A DNA stretch of 64,000 nucleotides, taken from Chryseobacterium foetidum. Its GTDB lineage: Bacteria; Bacteroidota; Bacteroidia; Flavobacteriales; Weeksellaceae. The notes beneath the pieces were generated by a model. The model was not told the DNA's origin. It did not search any database and worked only from the letters and a program-made list of their open reading frames with translations. The translations under genes and the position numbers were made by a program. Every line of letters begins with the position of its first letter. The stretch's first letter is position 1. The stretch is from assembly GCF_025457425.1 (NCBI RefSeq), contig NZ_JAMXIA010000001.1:2170001-2234000 (forward strand). Direction: 5' to 3'. Below, piece after piece: positions 16,332 to 24,415 of the stretch.

Positions 16332-16405
16332 CTCCTCCTGCTGGGCTCGAACCAGCGACCCTCTGATTAACAGTCAGATGCTCTAACCAACTGAGCTAAG
16401 GAGGA
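16332..16405 (-). tRNA. tRNA-Asn (anticodon GTT), copy 1
   Basis: A 74-base cloverleaf on the minus strand. The acceptor is TCCTCCT/AGGAGGA and the D arm contains TAGCTCAGTTGGTTAGAGCA. The anticodon arm TCTGA-CTGTTAA-TCAGA gives anticodon GTT, and the T arm contains GGTTCGAGCC. The discriminator is G; a full CCA is not encoded (the genome continues CAA). It is identical to the copy at 16578-16651 and has its own promoter and terminator. Confidence 0.96.
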
Positions 16406-16427
16406 ATGTTGCTCTTTTAAGGTGGTG

Positions 16428-16458
16428 CAAATATAAAAGGAAAAATAATAGCTTACAA
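16428..16458 (-). promoter_or_regulatory. Promoter of tRNA-Asn copy 1 (TTG-N20-TATATTTG)
   Basis: On the minus strand, TTG (16456-16458), a 20-base spacer and TATATTTG (16428-16435) lie 22 bases before the tRNA 5' end. Spacing and boxes are the same as at the second copy. Confidence 0.75.
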
Positions 16459-16543
16459 GTTTTTTCTTCGCATTAATGCATGAATTCAGCTATCTTTTTA
16501 TATTTCAGGGAATTAATTTTTAATTAAATTTAAAACAGAACAC

Positions 16544-16574
16544 AAAAAAAAGACCTACATTTCTGTAAGTCTTT
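16544..16574 (-). terminator. Terminator of proximal tRNA-Asn copy
   Basis: On the minus strand, AAAGACTTAC and GTAGGTCTTT form a 10-bp stem with one G-U pair, then a T run. Its sequence differs from the terminator of the other copy. Confidence 0.75.
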
Positions 16575-16577
16575 TTG

Positions 16578-16651
16578 CTCCTCCTGCTGGGCTCGAACCA
16601 GCGACCCTCTGATTAACAGTCAGATGCTCTAACCAACTGAGCTAAGGAGGA
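16578..16651 (-). tRNA. tRNA-Asn (anticodon GTT), copy 2
   Basis: A 74-base tRNA identical in sequence to the copy at 16332-16405, with the same GTT anticodon, G discriminator and no complete CCA. It lies 172 bases upstream of that copy on the minus strand. Each copy has its own TTG-N20-TATATTTG promoter and its own hairpin terminator, so they are independent transcription units. Confidence 0.96.
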
Positions 16652-16673
16652 ATGTCCTTATTTTTAAGTGGTG

Positions 16674-16704
16674 CAAATATAGGACAGATATTTAAACCAC
16701 GCAA
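16674..16704 (-). promoter_or_regulatory. Promoter of tRNA-Asn copy 2 (TTG-N20-TATATTTG)
   Basis: On the minus strand, TTG (16702-16704), a 20-base spacer and TATATTTG (16674-16681), 22 bases before the tRNA. Confidence 0.75.
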
Positions 16705-16731
16705 GTTTTTAAATTAAATTTTTTAAAAAAA

Positions 16732-18210
16732 TCAGAATCCTCCGGTTATCATTTTAAAAATATCATTTCCAAAAATGAGTAACATTAATCCTAACAGGAA
16801 GATAACGCCCACCATTTGAGCATTTTCCAGGATTTTCTGTGGCACAGGTTTTCCTACAATCATTTCATATAATGTGAAGATAACATGTCCGCCATCTAAT
16901 CCAGGAATAGGAATTAAGTTTAAGAATGCCAACCATACCGAGAACATTGCCGTAAAGCTCCAGAACCAGGTCCAGTCAATCGAGAGACTGCCGTCTTTAG
17001 CTTTATCTACCTGCATTTTATTGATGATTGCCAACGGGCCGCCTACTTTTTTATAACCCTGAACTTTAGCATTAAAAATCAGTTTAAATTGCTTCACCTG
17101 ATAGGTCAAACTTTCAATACTCCTTGTAAAGCCTCTTCCGACAGATTGCGCAAATGTGAAATGTTTGGTTTCATAAAACTTTTTCATCTGCTTGTAAGAA
17201 GCCAAGCCTAAAGTCGCCTCTTTAGATACCTCCAAAACCAGAGGAGTAGTGGTGCCGTTTCTCAGTACATCAACATTAATGTTTTTTCCTGCACTGCTTC
17301 TTACGATTTCCTGAAATTCATCATAGTAAGTGATTTTCTTCCCATCCACACCAACTACCTGGTCTCCAACTTTCAGGCCTGCCTGTTCTGTTTTAGGATT
17401 GTAAATAGAATCAATTACTGCCGGAAATCTCGGTGTAAGAAAAGCTCTTGGGTTTTCATCTCTGAAAGCTAGTGCCTTTCCGTCGTCACTTGTAGGGAAT
17501 GTAACTTCTTTTCCGTCTCTCAAAACAGTAATTTCGTCGCTTAACAGAACGTCTAATGCTAATTTATCCAGATTGTTCTGGGTTTTACCGTCAACTTTGA
17601 GAATTTTATCTCCATCTTTGAAACCCATTGCCTTTGCAATATTGGTGTAATTCATCGGAGCATTCACTTTCGAAGTGTCAAAAGATGTTTCTCCGTTAAA
17701 GAAAGACAAACTTCCAAAAATGATCCATGCCAAAAAGAAGTTCACGGTAACACCACCCAGCATAATGATTAACCTCTGCCAAGCTGGTTTTGCTCTGAAT
17801 TCCCAGGGTTTTGCAGGCTGTTTCAGCATTTCGGTATCCATACTTTCGTCTACCATTCCTGCAATTTTCACGTAGCCACCAAAAGGCAGCCATCCGATAC
17901 CGTATTTTACGCCTTCATATTTTCTCCAATCGCTATCCGGAAGTACAGAAACGTCGATAGGTTTAAGCACTTTTTTACCGTTCACCTCAACCTCTTCCTC
18001 GGTAGGCTGGTTTGGGGTGAAAAATTTATATCTCCATTTTCCATTGATTTTCTTCATGGCGAAGATGGAAAAGTAAGGGTCGAAAAATAAAAAGAATTTA
18101 TCTACTTTGGTTTTAAACCATTTGGCGGGCAGGAAATGCCCAAGTTCGTGAAGAATGACTAAAATAGAAATGCTCAAAATAAATTGAAACACTTTAATTG
18201 CTATTTCCAT
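16732..18210 (-). CDS. rseP: RIP metalloprotease RseP (site-2 protease)
   Basis: A 492-residue membrane zinc protease. The HExxH motif lies in the first helix (ILHELGHFLPAKW, His21, Glu22, His25). The third zinc ligand is in NLIPIPGLDGGHV (Asp439, in the family's LDG motif), followed by the last helix. Between them are two PDZ-like regions (MGFKDGDKILKVDGK and AGLKVGDQVVGVDGKK), which is the RseP arrangement. The enzyme cleaves anti-sigma factors and leftover signal peptides within the inner membrane, releasing extracytoplasmic stress sigma factors. It has its own promoter and no linked sigma factor gene in the window. Confidence 0.95.
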   Translation of the reverse strand: MEIAIKVFQFILSISILVILHELGHFLPAKWFKTKVDKFFLFFDPYFSIFAMKKINGKWRYKFFTPNQPTEEEVEVNGKKVLKPIDVSVLPDSDWRKYEGVKYGIGWLPFGGYVKIAGMVDESMDTEMLKQPAKPWEFRAKPAWQRLIIMLGGVTVNFFLAWIIFGSLSFFNGETSFDTSKVNAPMNYTNIAKAMGFKDGDKILKVDGKTQNNLDKLALDVLLSDEITVLRDGKEVTFPTSDDGKALAFRDENPRAFLTPRFPAVIDSIYNPKTEQAGLKVGDQVVGVDGKKITYYDEFQEIVRSSAGKNINVDVLRNGTTTPLVLEVSKEATLGLASYKQMKKFYETKHFTFAQSVGRGFTRSIESLTYQVKQFKLIFNAKVQGYKKVGGPLAIINKMQVDKAKDGSLSIDWTWFWSFTAMFSVWLAFLNLIPIPGLDGGHVIFTLYEMIVGKPVPQKILENAQMVGVIFLLGLMLLIFGNDIFKMITGGF

Positions 18211-18234
18211 TAATTATTTTTAAATTATAATTTG

Positions 18235-18264
18235 CAAAGGTAACAATTATCAAAAGGATGCCAA
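18235..18264 (-). promoter_or_regulatory. Promoter of rseP (TTG-N19-TACCTTTG)
   Basis: On the minus strand, TTG (18262-18264), a 19-base spacer and TACCTTTG (18235-18242), 24 bases before the rseP start codon. Confidence 0.75.
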
Positions 18265-18293
18265 ACAAAAAGCCTCTCTAAATGAGAAGCTTT
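18264..18293 (-). terminator. Terminator of the barrel gene at 18312
   Basis: On the minus strand, AAAGCTTCTC and GAGAGGCTTT pair (one G-U) around a 5-base loop, then a T run. It lies directly in front of the rseP promoter. Confidence 0.7.
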
Positions 18294-18311
18294 GTCATAT
18301 CTTAAGGGGAT

Positions 18312-18752
18312 TTAAAAATTAAAAGATATACCCAGACTGCCATTGTTTCCGACTTCCGCAAACACGCCGATATTCTGTGTGAAAAAGTATCTCGCTCCGA
18401 TGTGAGCGCCGATTCCGAATTCTCTGTGCAGAACTCCAACATCTACGCCGGGATAAATATCCAGCTTTTCAGGAAGTTCCAGTGTTTTATTTAAATGGAA
18501 ATTCACTCTTCCGAAGGCAAAAAAGCGGTTGTCACTATTATTGTCTTTGAAGTTTTCAAAATAAATATTCAATCCCGCTCCTATAGAAATCAGATCGTTA
18601 ATACCGTAGTCGTAAGTTCCCGTGATTCCGGTTCCGTAGCCCCACGCGCTGAGTCCTGCATTTACCTTCTGGTCGCCACTTCCGGTGTATGCCTGTGCAC
18701 TGACTGTCATGCCCGAAAATACTAAAATCATCATTAAAAACAATTTCTTCAT
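18312..18752 (-). CDS. Small outer-membrane beta-barrel protein (paralogue of 1643)
   Basis: A 146-residue protein with signal peptide MKKLFLMMILVFSGMTVSAQ and strand-rich mature part ending SLGISFNF. It shares with the 166-residue protein at 1643 the segments TGSGDQKVNAGLSAWGYGTG, LPEKLDIYPGVDVGV and GAHIGARYFFTQNIGVFAE, so the two come from a duplication. It lacks the extra strand pair near the end of the other copy. Its start codon overlaps the stop of the upstream 79-residue gene (ATGA), which suggests translational coupling. Function unknown. Confidence 0.75.
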   Translation of the reverse strand: MKKLFLMMILVFSGMTVSAQAYTGSGDQKVNAGLSAWGYGTGITGTYDYGINDLISIGAGLNIYFENFKDNNSDNRFFAFGRVNFHLNKTLELPEKLDIYPGVDVGVLHREFGIGAHIGARYFFTQNIGVFAEVGNNGSLGISFNF

Positions 18753-18988
18753 AGTCTATTTTTTAAGTTAAATAAGTTTTGCTCACATTGATTTAAGCCT
18801 TTCTGAGTAAAGCAAAGTTGCGTTGAATTTTCGATTATTATTAGCTCATTTCCAAAATTAAGAAATTTACTGTAATTCCCATCGGTATGCATTTCTCTGG
18901 TTTCCCGAACAACCTGTATTTTATAAGTTAGATAGGACAATATTAAAATTATTGCGAAAAGGCCTATCTTTAAATTCGAAAAATTCAT
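18749..18988 (-). CDS. Small membrane-anchored protein, function unknown
   Basis: A 79-residue protein with one N-terminal helix (about 7-22, IGLFAIILILSYLTYK) and a soluble part with two Cys residues (TQLCFTQKGLNQCEQ), which could form a disulfide in the periplasm. It overlaps the barrel gene by four bases (ATGA). Its start codon lies only three bases from that of the divergent M23 gene at 18992, so its promoter must lie inside that gene's signal-peptide region or the start is misplaced. No family is recognised. Confidence 0.45.
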   Translation of the reverse strand: MNFSNLKIGLFAIILILSYLTYKIQVVRETREMHTDGNYSKFLNFGNELIIIENSTQLCFTQKGLNQCEQNLFNLKNRL

Positions 18989-18991
18989 TAA

Positions 18992-19825
18992 ATGAAAAAA
19001 TATATTACAGTTCTTTTATTTCTTTCAAATTTCTTTGCATTTTCTCAAAACAAAATCAAAATGTATAACGAGCGAAAGGGTGATTCTATTACATTTTATG
19101 TTGACAATGCTGAAATTTATCCTGTATCATTGGTATTTAATGGTCAGCCTGAAGCAGAAAACCTGAGAAAACCCGATGTATTTAAAACCACTCAGGTGAT
19201 TCCCGGCAAAACCAGCAGATACCGCGTGACATATTTTGTAGTAAATGATAAAAAGAAAGGCTGGAATCTGAAAAAAATGCCCGGTTACCAGTCTTACATC
19301 GGAGACATTACCATAAAGCAATACGACAAAAACTACCAGTATGATCTGCCTTTCGGGAAAGGAAAAGCGTTTTATATTCATCAGGGATATAACGGCACAT
19401 TTTCGCATCAGAATGAAAATTCGTTAGACTTTATCATGCCCGAAGGCACCGAAGTTTTAGCTGCCAGAGACGGTTTGGTGATTGATATTGTACAACATAA
19501 CGACAAAAGCTGTCCTACAAAAAACTGTGCTGCCTTTGGAAATTATGTATCTGTTTTACATCCTGACGGTACTATTGCGCAGTATTTTCATTTAATGCAA
19601 AATGGAGCCAAAGTGAAAGTAGGTGATACCGTTACCAAAAGCCAACCTATTGCACAAAGCGGAAATACAGGCTGGAGCAGCGGACCACATCTTCATTTCG
19701 TTACATATCTCCCGAGTTCCACAGGTGAGAAACAGAGAATTACTTTGAAAACCCTTTTTAAAACCGGACATGGTGATAAGGTGGAATATCTGGAGGAGAA
19801 GAAATCTTATGCGAGAGGGTATTAG
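18992..19825 (+). CDS. M23 (LytM-type) peptidoglycan endopeptidase
   Basis: A 277-residue exported protein with signal peptide MKKYITVLLFLSNFFAFSQ. The C-terminal half is a lysostaphin-like M23 domain: zinc ligands can be read as His139 and Asp146 in FSHQNENSLDF and His235 in GPHLHF, with His200 in YFHLMQNGAKVKVGD and a GNTGWSSGPHLHF ending. Such enzymes cleave peptide cross-links in peptidoglycan. Two Cys residues (SCPTKNCA) are inserted in a loop of the domain. The N-terminal 110 residues form a beta-rich region without a recognised family. The gene is alone on its strand. Confidence 0.88.
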   Translation: MKKYITVLLFLSNFFAFSQNKIKMYNERKGDSITFYVDNAEIYPVSLVFNGQPEAENLRKPDVFKTTQVIPGKTSRYRVTYFVVNDKKKGWNLKKMPGYQSYIGDITIKQYDKNYQYDLPFGKGKAFYIHQGYNGTFSHQNENSLDFIMPEGTEVLAARDGLVIDIVQHNDKSCPTKNCAAFGNYVSVLHPDGTIAQYFHLMQNGAKVKVGDTVTKSQPIAQSGNTGWSSGPHLHFVTYLPSSTGEKQRITLKTLFKTGHGDKVEYLEEKKSYARGY

Positions 19826-20045
19826 ATTAAGAGAGAAAGTCAGCCAATGCGACTCGATTACTACCATCAATTCCGACTTCTTGAAGAGCATTTTTATGTA
19901 TAATTTGACGAAAAGAGAAAAAGGTTTACCACCTGAAGAAGTGAAGTGATTTTTTGATTTTAAAACAAATCCCCGAAGAGGTGATCTTCGAGGACTTTGT
20001 GGGTATCGCCCTTTCAGGATTTTTCAATTTAATTCTGATTCAAAA

Positions 20046-21887
20046 TTATCTCAAATCGATAAAATTATCCGTAGGATTCACATCTGCCATTCTTTGGCTT
20101 AAATCAATTCCCAACATAGATATTTGAGATTTTGAGTAAGGAATGGTAAGTGTGTATTCTTTCTGCGTCCAGGGCCAGTATTTTTCTGTTTTGAAATCGC
20201 CGTAGCCGTCCTCCTGTTTCCAGCTGCGGGTCATGTTCATCGGGATTTGGTAGGTCACGATTTTATTGTCTTTCGTCATGATGCTGAAGTCAACAGGCAT
20301 CGGGATCTGGCTGTTGTTAACTAAAGTTATCGTTGTAGATTTTGAATCGTATTTTACGTCTTTAATTCCGTAGTCAATGGTTTTCGTAGTATTGATCCAG
20401 TAATGATGAAACCATTTCAGATCCATACCAGAAACTTTTTGAGCAATGTGAAGGAAATCTCTGTCTGTAGGGTGTTTCATAGCCCACTGATCAAAATATT
20501 CTTTCATTATTTTTTCTAAATTCTGCTCGCCTACGATGTAGCCCAACTGAACAAGATACAATTCACCTTTCACATAACTTGCAAAACTGTACGCCGTACC
20601 GTTGTCGTGGTGGTCGCCCAACCAAACGGCAGGCTCTTCGATTCCTCTTTTTACAATATTTCTGTAAGCATCAATTTTCTCCACAAATGGGTTTGGCCGC
20701 TCGTCTTTTGGAGGAAACAGCTGGTGCATCACAATGCTTTCGGCATAGCTGGTGAAACCCTCATCCATCCACGGTCTCAAAGGTTCGTTGGTTGCGAGCA
20801 TCTGCTGATACCATGAGTGCGAACCTTCGTGAACCATCAGTCCCATTAAATCCTCTACACTTCCTGCTTCACCTAAAATCATAGTACACATCCCGTATTC
20901 CATTCCGCCGTCACCACCCTGAATGAAAGCATAAGAAGGATAAGCATATTTCCCGAAACGGGAATTCATGATCTGGAAATATTTCGTCACATAAGGCTTT
21001 GCCTCGCTCCAGACTTTGGTTTTATCGTTTTTCTGATATACGAAAAACACTTTCGGTCCCTGAGGAACATCAAAACTTTCTATTGAATAATCTTTATCTG
21101 CCGCCCAGGCGAAGTCGAGCATATTTTTAGCCGACCATTTCCATGTAGCTTTGTTTTTATCGGCTTTGATTGTGGCTGAAGCATCGTAACCTTTTACTTC
21201 AGTCGGATTTAAAAGCGTTCCACCTGCTCCCACGACGTAGTCTTTGTTGATTTTAATGGTCACATCAAAATCTGAAAACGGCGCATGAAATTCTCTTCCC
21301 ACGTAATCGAAAGTTGCCCAGCCATCGTAATCGTATTCAGCGATTTTCGGATACCATTGAGACATCGTCATATCGACGCCTTCACGGTTATTTCGTCCTG
21401 CTCTTCTGATCTGTTGTGGAATCACAGCGTCCCACTCCATGGTAAAAGTGGTTTTGGAATTGGGTTTTAAAGGTTCATTTAAATACACCTTCATCACGGT
21501 TTCCTGAATTTCAAACTTTACATTTTTGCCATTCTGTTTGATCCAGTGAATATTCTGTGAACCTTCCTGATCTTTAGGAATTGAAGCTAATCTTGAAACG
21601 CCGTTTTTCTGCAATCTCGAGTCTCCGTTTTTTCCCTGTCCGGCCACCCTTTGATCCATCATTGAATTAGGTTTAAAAGCATTCCAGTACAAATGGAAGT
21701 ACACGACATTGAGCTCGTCGGGAGAGTTGTTGGAGTAATTTAAAGTCTGATTTCCTTCGTAGGTAAATTTTTCTGCATTGACATCAATATCCATTTTGTA
21801 CTGGGCAGCCTGCTGATAATAAGCTTTCTGCTGCGCCTGTAATTGTGAAATGATCAAGGCAAAGAGTATTGCAAACGATTTTTTCAT
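20046..21887 (-). CDS. M1 family zinc metallopeptidase
   Basis: A 613-residue protein when started at 21887, which gives a clean signal peptide MKKSFAILFALIISQLQAQ; a longer frame reaches 21935 but adds a non-signal extension. The zinc site is HEGSH (His353, Glu354, His357) with Glu376 nineteen residues later in MDEGFTSYAE. The exopeptidase-type GGMEYG motif lies about 25 residues earlier (QGGDGGMEYGMCTMI). Family members release N-terminal amino acids. The C-terminal third is a strand-rich domain rather than the full ERAP-like domain. It is exported and probably periplasmic or surface located. It runs convergently to the M23 gene. Confidence 0.9.
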   Translation of the reverse strand: MKKSFAILFALIISQLQAQQKAYYQQAAQYKMDIDVNAEKFTYEGNQTLNYSNNSPDELNVVYFHLYWNAFKPNSMMDQRVAGQGKNGDSRLQKNGVSRLASIPKDQEGSQNIHWIKQNGKNVKFEIQETVMKVYLNEPLKPNSKTTFTMEWDAVIPQQIRRAGRNNREGVDMTMSQWYPKIAEYDYDGWATFDYVGREFHAPFSDFDVTIKINKDYVVGAGGTLLNPTEVKGYDASATIKADKNKATWKWSAKNMLDFAWAADKDYSIESFDVPQGPKVFFVYQKNDKTKVWSEAKPYVTKYFQIMNSRFGKYAYPSYAFIQGGDGGMEYGMCTMILGEAGSVEDLMGLMVHEGSHSWYQQMLATNEPLRPWMDEGFTSYAESIVMHQLFPPKDERPNPFVEKIDAYRNIVKRGIEEPAVWLGDHHDNGTAYSFASYVKGELYLVQLGYIVGEQNLEKIMKEYFDQWAMKHPTDRDFLHIAQKVSGMDLKWFHHYWINTTKTIDYGIKDVKYDSKSTTITLVNNSQIPMPVDFSIMTKDNKIVTYQIPMNMTRSWKQEDGYGDFKTEKYWPWTQKEYTLTIPYSKSQISMLGIDLSQRMADVNPTDNFIDLR

Positions 21888-21904
21888 TGAAGATTTTATT
21901 TTTT

Positions 21905-22492
21905 TTAAAGGTAAGTATTTTTTTGAGTTTCGCACAGATTACACAGATTTTCACAGATGAGTACGGACTTTATAAGCCTAAAATGCAACTGTACCAATCG
22001 GTGAAAAGCATCAGTGTTATTTGCGTTGAAATGAATTATTTTTTTAATCAAAGTAATCTGTCCTAAATGATAATAGCAATGCTCGATCATTCCATCCATG
22101 TTTCTGAGATAGGTATCATATTTTTCATCTACAAAAACTTCACTGAGTTTAGAATCAGGCATCTGCTCCAATAATGTTGCGAATTTTTCAGAATCGTTCC
22201 AAAGTTTATTTAAAAGAGATTCCCATTGTTCCTGAGATTCAATTGGCTGAAGATCAAAACTGAATCTGTCTTTAATTTCCAGTTCGCCACCTTCTAAAAC
22301 GTTCAGAATTCCGGCGATGTAATAATCAATATGAAAAGTGAGCATGGCGATGGTGTTGAGATTGGCAATTTTTGTATTTGCCTGCTGCCAAGTTACATCT
22401 GAAAGCTGATCTTTAAAATTGGTATTGGCAATCCATTTTCCATCCAATACAACTTCACGGAATCTTCTGGCTAATTGTGAGGGTGTGCTCAT
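21905..22492 (-). CDS. DinB-like four-helix protein with repeat-derived C-terminal tail
   Basis: A 195-residue protein from the start MSTPSQLARRFREVVLDGKW; a longer frame to 22540 adds a Lys/Phe-rich leader that reads out of a repeat. The body (TFHIDYYIAGILNVLEGG and GMIEHCYYHLGQITLIKKI) fits the DinB/DUF1572-like fold, with His residues at three expected metal-site positions. Members bind divalent metals; the function is usually unknown. The family normally ends shortly after HLGQI-LIKK. Here about 40 further residues (HFNANNTDAF onward) read through a dispersed CACAGATT-type repeat, so the natural stop may have been lost. Confidence 0.65.
   Translation of the reverse strand: MSTPSQLARRFREVVLDGKWIANTNFKDQLSDVTWQQANTKIANLNTIAMLTFHIDYYIAGILNVLEGGELEIKDRFSFDLQPIESQEQWESLLNKLWNDSEKFATLLEQMPDSKLSEVFVDEKYDTYLRNMDGMIEHCYYHLGQITLIKKIIHFNANNTDAFHRLVQLHFRLIKSVLICENLCNLCETQKNTYL
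21931..21960. repeat. Dispersed CACAGATT repeat, copy 1
   Basis: CACAGATT-ACACAGATTTTCACAGATGA contains three tandem CACAGAT units. A related copy is at 22533-22566. Such AT-rich units are scattered in intergenic regions of flavobacterial genomes (recalled knowledge). This copy lies inside the reading frame of the DinB-like gene's tail. Confidence 0.5.
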
Positions 22493-22532
22493 TGTTTTAA
22501 ATTTAAATATCTTAAAGATAATATTTTTTTTA

Positions 22533-22566
22533 GCTCCCACAGATCTCGCAGATTTTCACAGATTCG
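22533..22566. repeat. Dispersed CACAGATT repeat, copy 2
   Basis: CCCACAGATCTCGCAGATTTTCACAGATTCG carries three CACAGAT-like units and flanks the DinB-like gene on its start side. A further typical fragment, GCCACAAATTCACGAATGA, follows at about 22591. Confidence 0.5.
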
Positions 22567-22660
22567 TTTTAAAAACAGTAAAATAATTATTGCCACAAAT
22601 TCACGAATGATACTGTATCATTTTCTAAGTAACATTGACAAGGTTGGTAACGATTAAACC

Positions 22661-22701
22661 GTAAAAAAAATCCTTCAGGGTTTTGAAAACCTTGAAGGAT
22701 T
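22661..22701 (-). terminator. Terminator of the 22724 gene
   Basis: On the minus strand, AATCCTTCAAGGTTTTC pairs with AAAACCCTGAAGGATT, one mismatch-like G-U step, followed by TTTTTTTT. Confidence 0.85.
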
Positions 22702-22723
22702 AGATTATAAGTTAAGTTGAAAA

Positions 22724-24415
22724 CTATTTTTTAGAAGAAAGCTCTTTCTTTCCGCTTTGAAAAATCTTTTCCAGAATTCTTAAAGTGATCAGATACGTTG
22801 GTTTTACACCTGTCAGTCCTAAACCTCCTGAAGATAATGTAGCTCCCGTTTCCAAAGGATTATCAGAAGCGTAGTATGCGTAACTTACAAAAAGATCCGG
22901 CGCAATGTGATGTCTGATTTTTGACGCAACCTGAATGGCTTTTTGGTAATGTGCACCTTCCATTTCAAGTCCAATCGCCTTCCATGAAGTGTTCATAAAA
23001 TAAGAAAGAATGTCTCTGTTCTGAAGCGATGTTCCCAAAACGGTAATCATCGGCCCTTCGAAAGCTTTCAGTTCATCATCTTTGAAATCTTCAAGCTTTA
23101 AGGCATTTTCAAATGGGTAATTATCTGCAGTTCCTTCGAAGATATGGGAAGTCGGAATCATAATGTCGCCTTTTCCGCCGGCAAGAATTCCCGCTTTCCC
23201 CATGATGGAGACTGATTTTACTTTCATCATGTACACTTCACCTTTTTGCTCGAAAGGTCTCAGCAATTCATCCATCACCTCAAAGGCCTGTTCGCCAAAT
23301 GCGTAATCGAAAACCAAAACAACATCGTCTCCGGTAAATTTAGTATCACTGAAAGGCGTGTTTTTCAAATCAATTTTGCTTAAATCGATGATCTGAACGT
23401 CAATATTACTGCCGCTGCGGTCGTCAATATAAATTAATCCCTGCTCCTGAGAGTATTTTAATACCTTATCACGAAGATCTTTCTTGTTAGAAATTTCCTG
23501 ATAAAGTTTGTAATCAACTTCTTTGGTCTGTTTTTTCTTCAATGCATCGTTCCCGAAAAGCATGTTTTTCACCGAATGCATATTCGCAGAAATAATGTGT
23601 AACGGACGCATGTGAAGATCATTCTCAAATAAAACTTCTTTCACTTTGTGGGCCCATTTTTCACCGAAATAGTGATGCCCAACTCGTTCTTTTAAGATTG
23701 CACTGAAATAAATTTCGCGCTCACGGCTTTGTTTGGCATCTTCAAGACTCACTTTCCCAAGATGGTAAATGATTTTGAATAATCTGTCCGGATTCTCATC
23801 GTCACCGAAAGTATTGTAGGCATTTAGAGTTTCATCAAAAGTTCTTCCTATTAAAGAAGAAAGATGAATCAACGCAACTTCTTTTTCCCTTCTGCTGAAT
23901 TTCTTCTCACCTTTCACTACTTCTTCAATGATCTTGAAAGCTCTTGTCGGCTTCCAGTTCTCATCCTGAATAAACGCGAGGTTGCGGATTTTATCGGCTT
24001 CTATAAATAAGAATGTTAAGTGGGTAAGAATATCATAGATTTCTGAACGTCCCAACAGAACTTCGATGTTCATCTGATGTTCGTCGATACGGTAACAGTT
24101 TCTTCTTCTCTTTTTAGGCACGATCGGCTCGAAACTTCCTTTATCAAAGCCTTCGTCTGATGTAAGATGTATGAAAGCACATTCTTCTATACCTTCCGGA
24201 AGTCTGTCTAAAACATACATCAAACCATCTAACTCCAACTTGCTTGGAACGCTCATGGTACCGTAAATTTCGGGATTGATCGTTTTCAACAAACTTCTAA
24301 TGCTTTCTCCGGAAACTCCGCTTGGCTTGAAAAAACCTCTATAAAACAGGTGTCTCATAGAAATGTATAGTCTTTCAATTGCCTCGGTGGTTTCTCTTGC
24401 TCTAGAATTTGTCAT
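22724..24415 (-). CDS. Conserved Bacteroidota protein with nucleoside-phosphorylase-like C-terminus
   Basis: A 563-residue cytoplasmic protein, to my recollection a Bacteroidota-specific DUF (possibly DUF6909, not certain). Residues 1-330 are helical and charged (RARETTEAIERLYISMRHLF). The last 220 residues carry features of the nucleoside phosphorylase/nucleosidase fold: FDYAFGEQAFEV, GKAGILAGGKGDIMIPT, IGLEMEGAHYQKAIQ (compare the VEMEGAA motif that binds ribose in MTA/SAH nucleosidase) and SYAYYASDNPLETG (compare the Asp that protonates the purine). AMP nucleosidase also joins a helical N-terminal region to this fold. A nucleotide-salvage or nucleotide-sensing role is inference. It has a single-gene layout with its own terminator. 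Confidence 0.6.
   Translation of the reverse strand: MTNSRARETTEAIERLYISMRHLFYRGFFKPSGVSGESIRSLLKTINPEIYGTMSVPSKLELDGLMYVLDRLPEGIEECAFIHLTSDEGFDKGSFEPIVPKKRRRNCYRIDEHQMNIEVLLGRSEIYDILTHLTFLFIEADKIRNLAFIQDENWKPTRAFKIIEEVVKGEKKFSRREKEVALIHLSSLIGRTFDETLNAYNTFGDDENPDRLFKIIYHLGKVSLEDAKQSREREIYFSAILKERVGHHYFGEKWAHKVKEVLFENDLHMRPLHIISANMHSVKNMLFGNDALKKKQTKEVDYKLYQEISNKKDLRDKVLKYSQEQGLIYIDDRSGSNIDVQIIDLSKIDLKNTPFSDTKFTGDDVVLVFDYAFGEQAFEVMDELLRPFEQKGEVYMMKVKSVSIMGKAGILAGGKGDIMIPTSHIFEGTADNYPFENALKLEDFKDDELKAFEGPMITVLGTSLQNRDILSYFMNTSWKAIGLEMEGAHYQKAIQVASKIRHHIAPDLFVSYAYYASDNPLETGATLSSGGLGLTGVKPTYLITLRILEKIFQSGKKELSSKK

Noticed and set aside
19887..19949. Short frame MYNLTKREKGLPPEEVK in the gap between the M23 and M1 genes
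   Set aside because: Seventeen codons only, no upstream signal and no family. It might be a remnant of a decayed gene but cannot be supported.
19970..19994. Hairpin TCCCCGAAGA / TCTTCGAGGA between convergent M23 and M1 genes
   Set aside because: No T run follows on either strand, so I do not call it a terminator.
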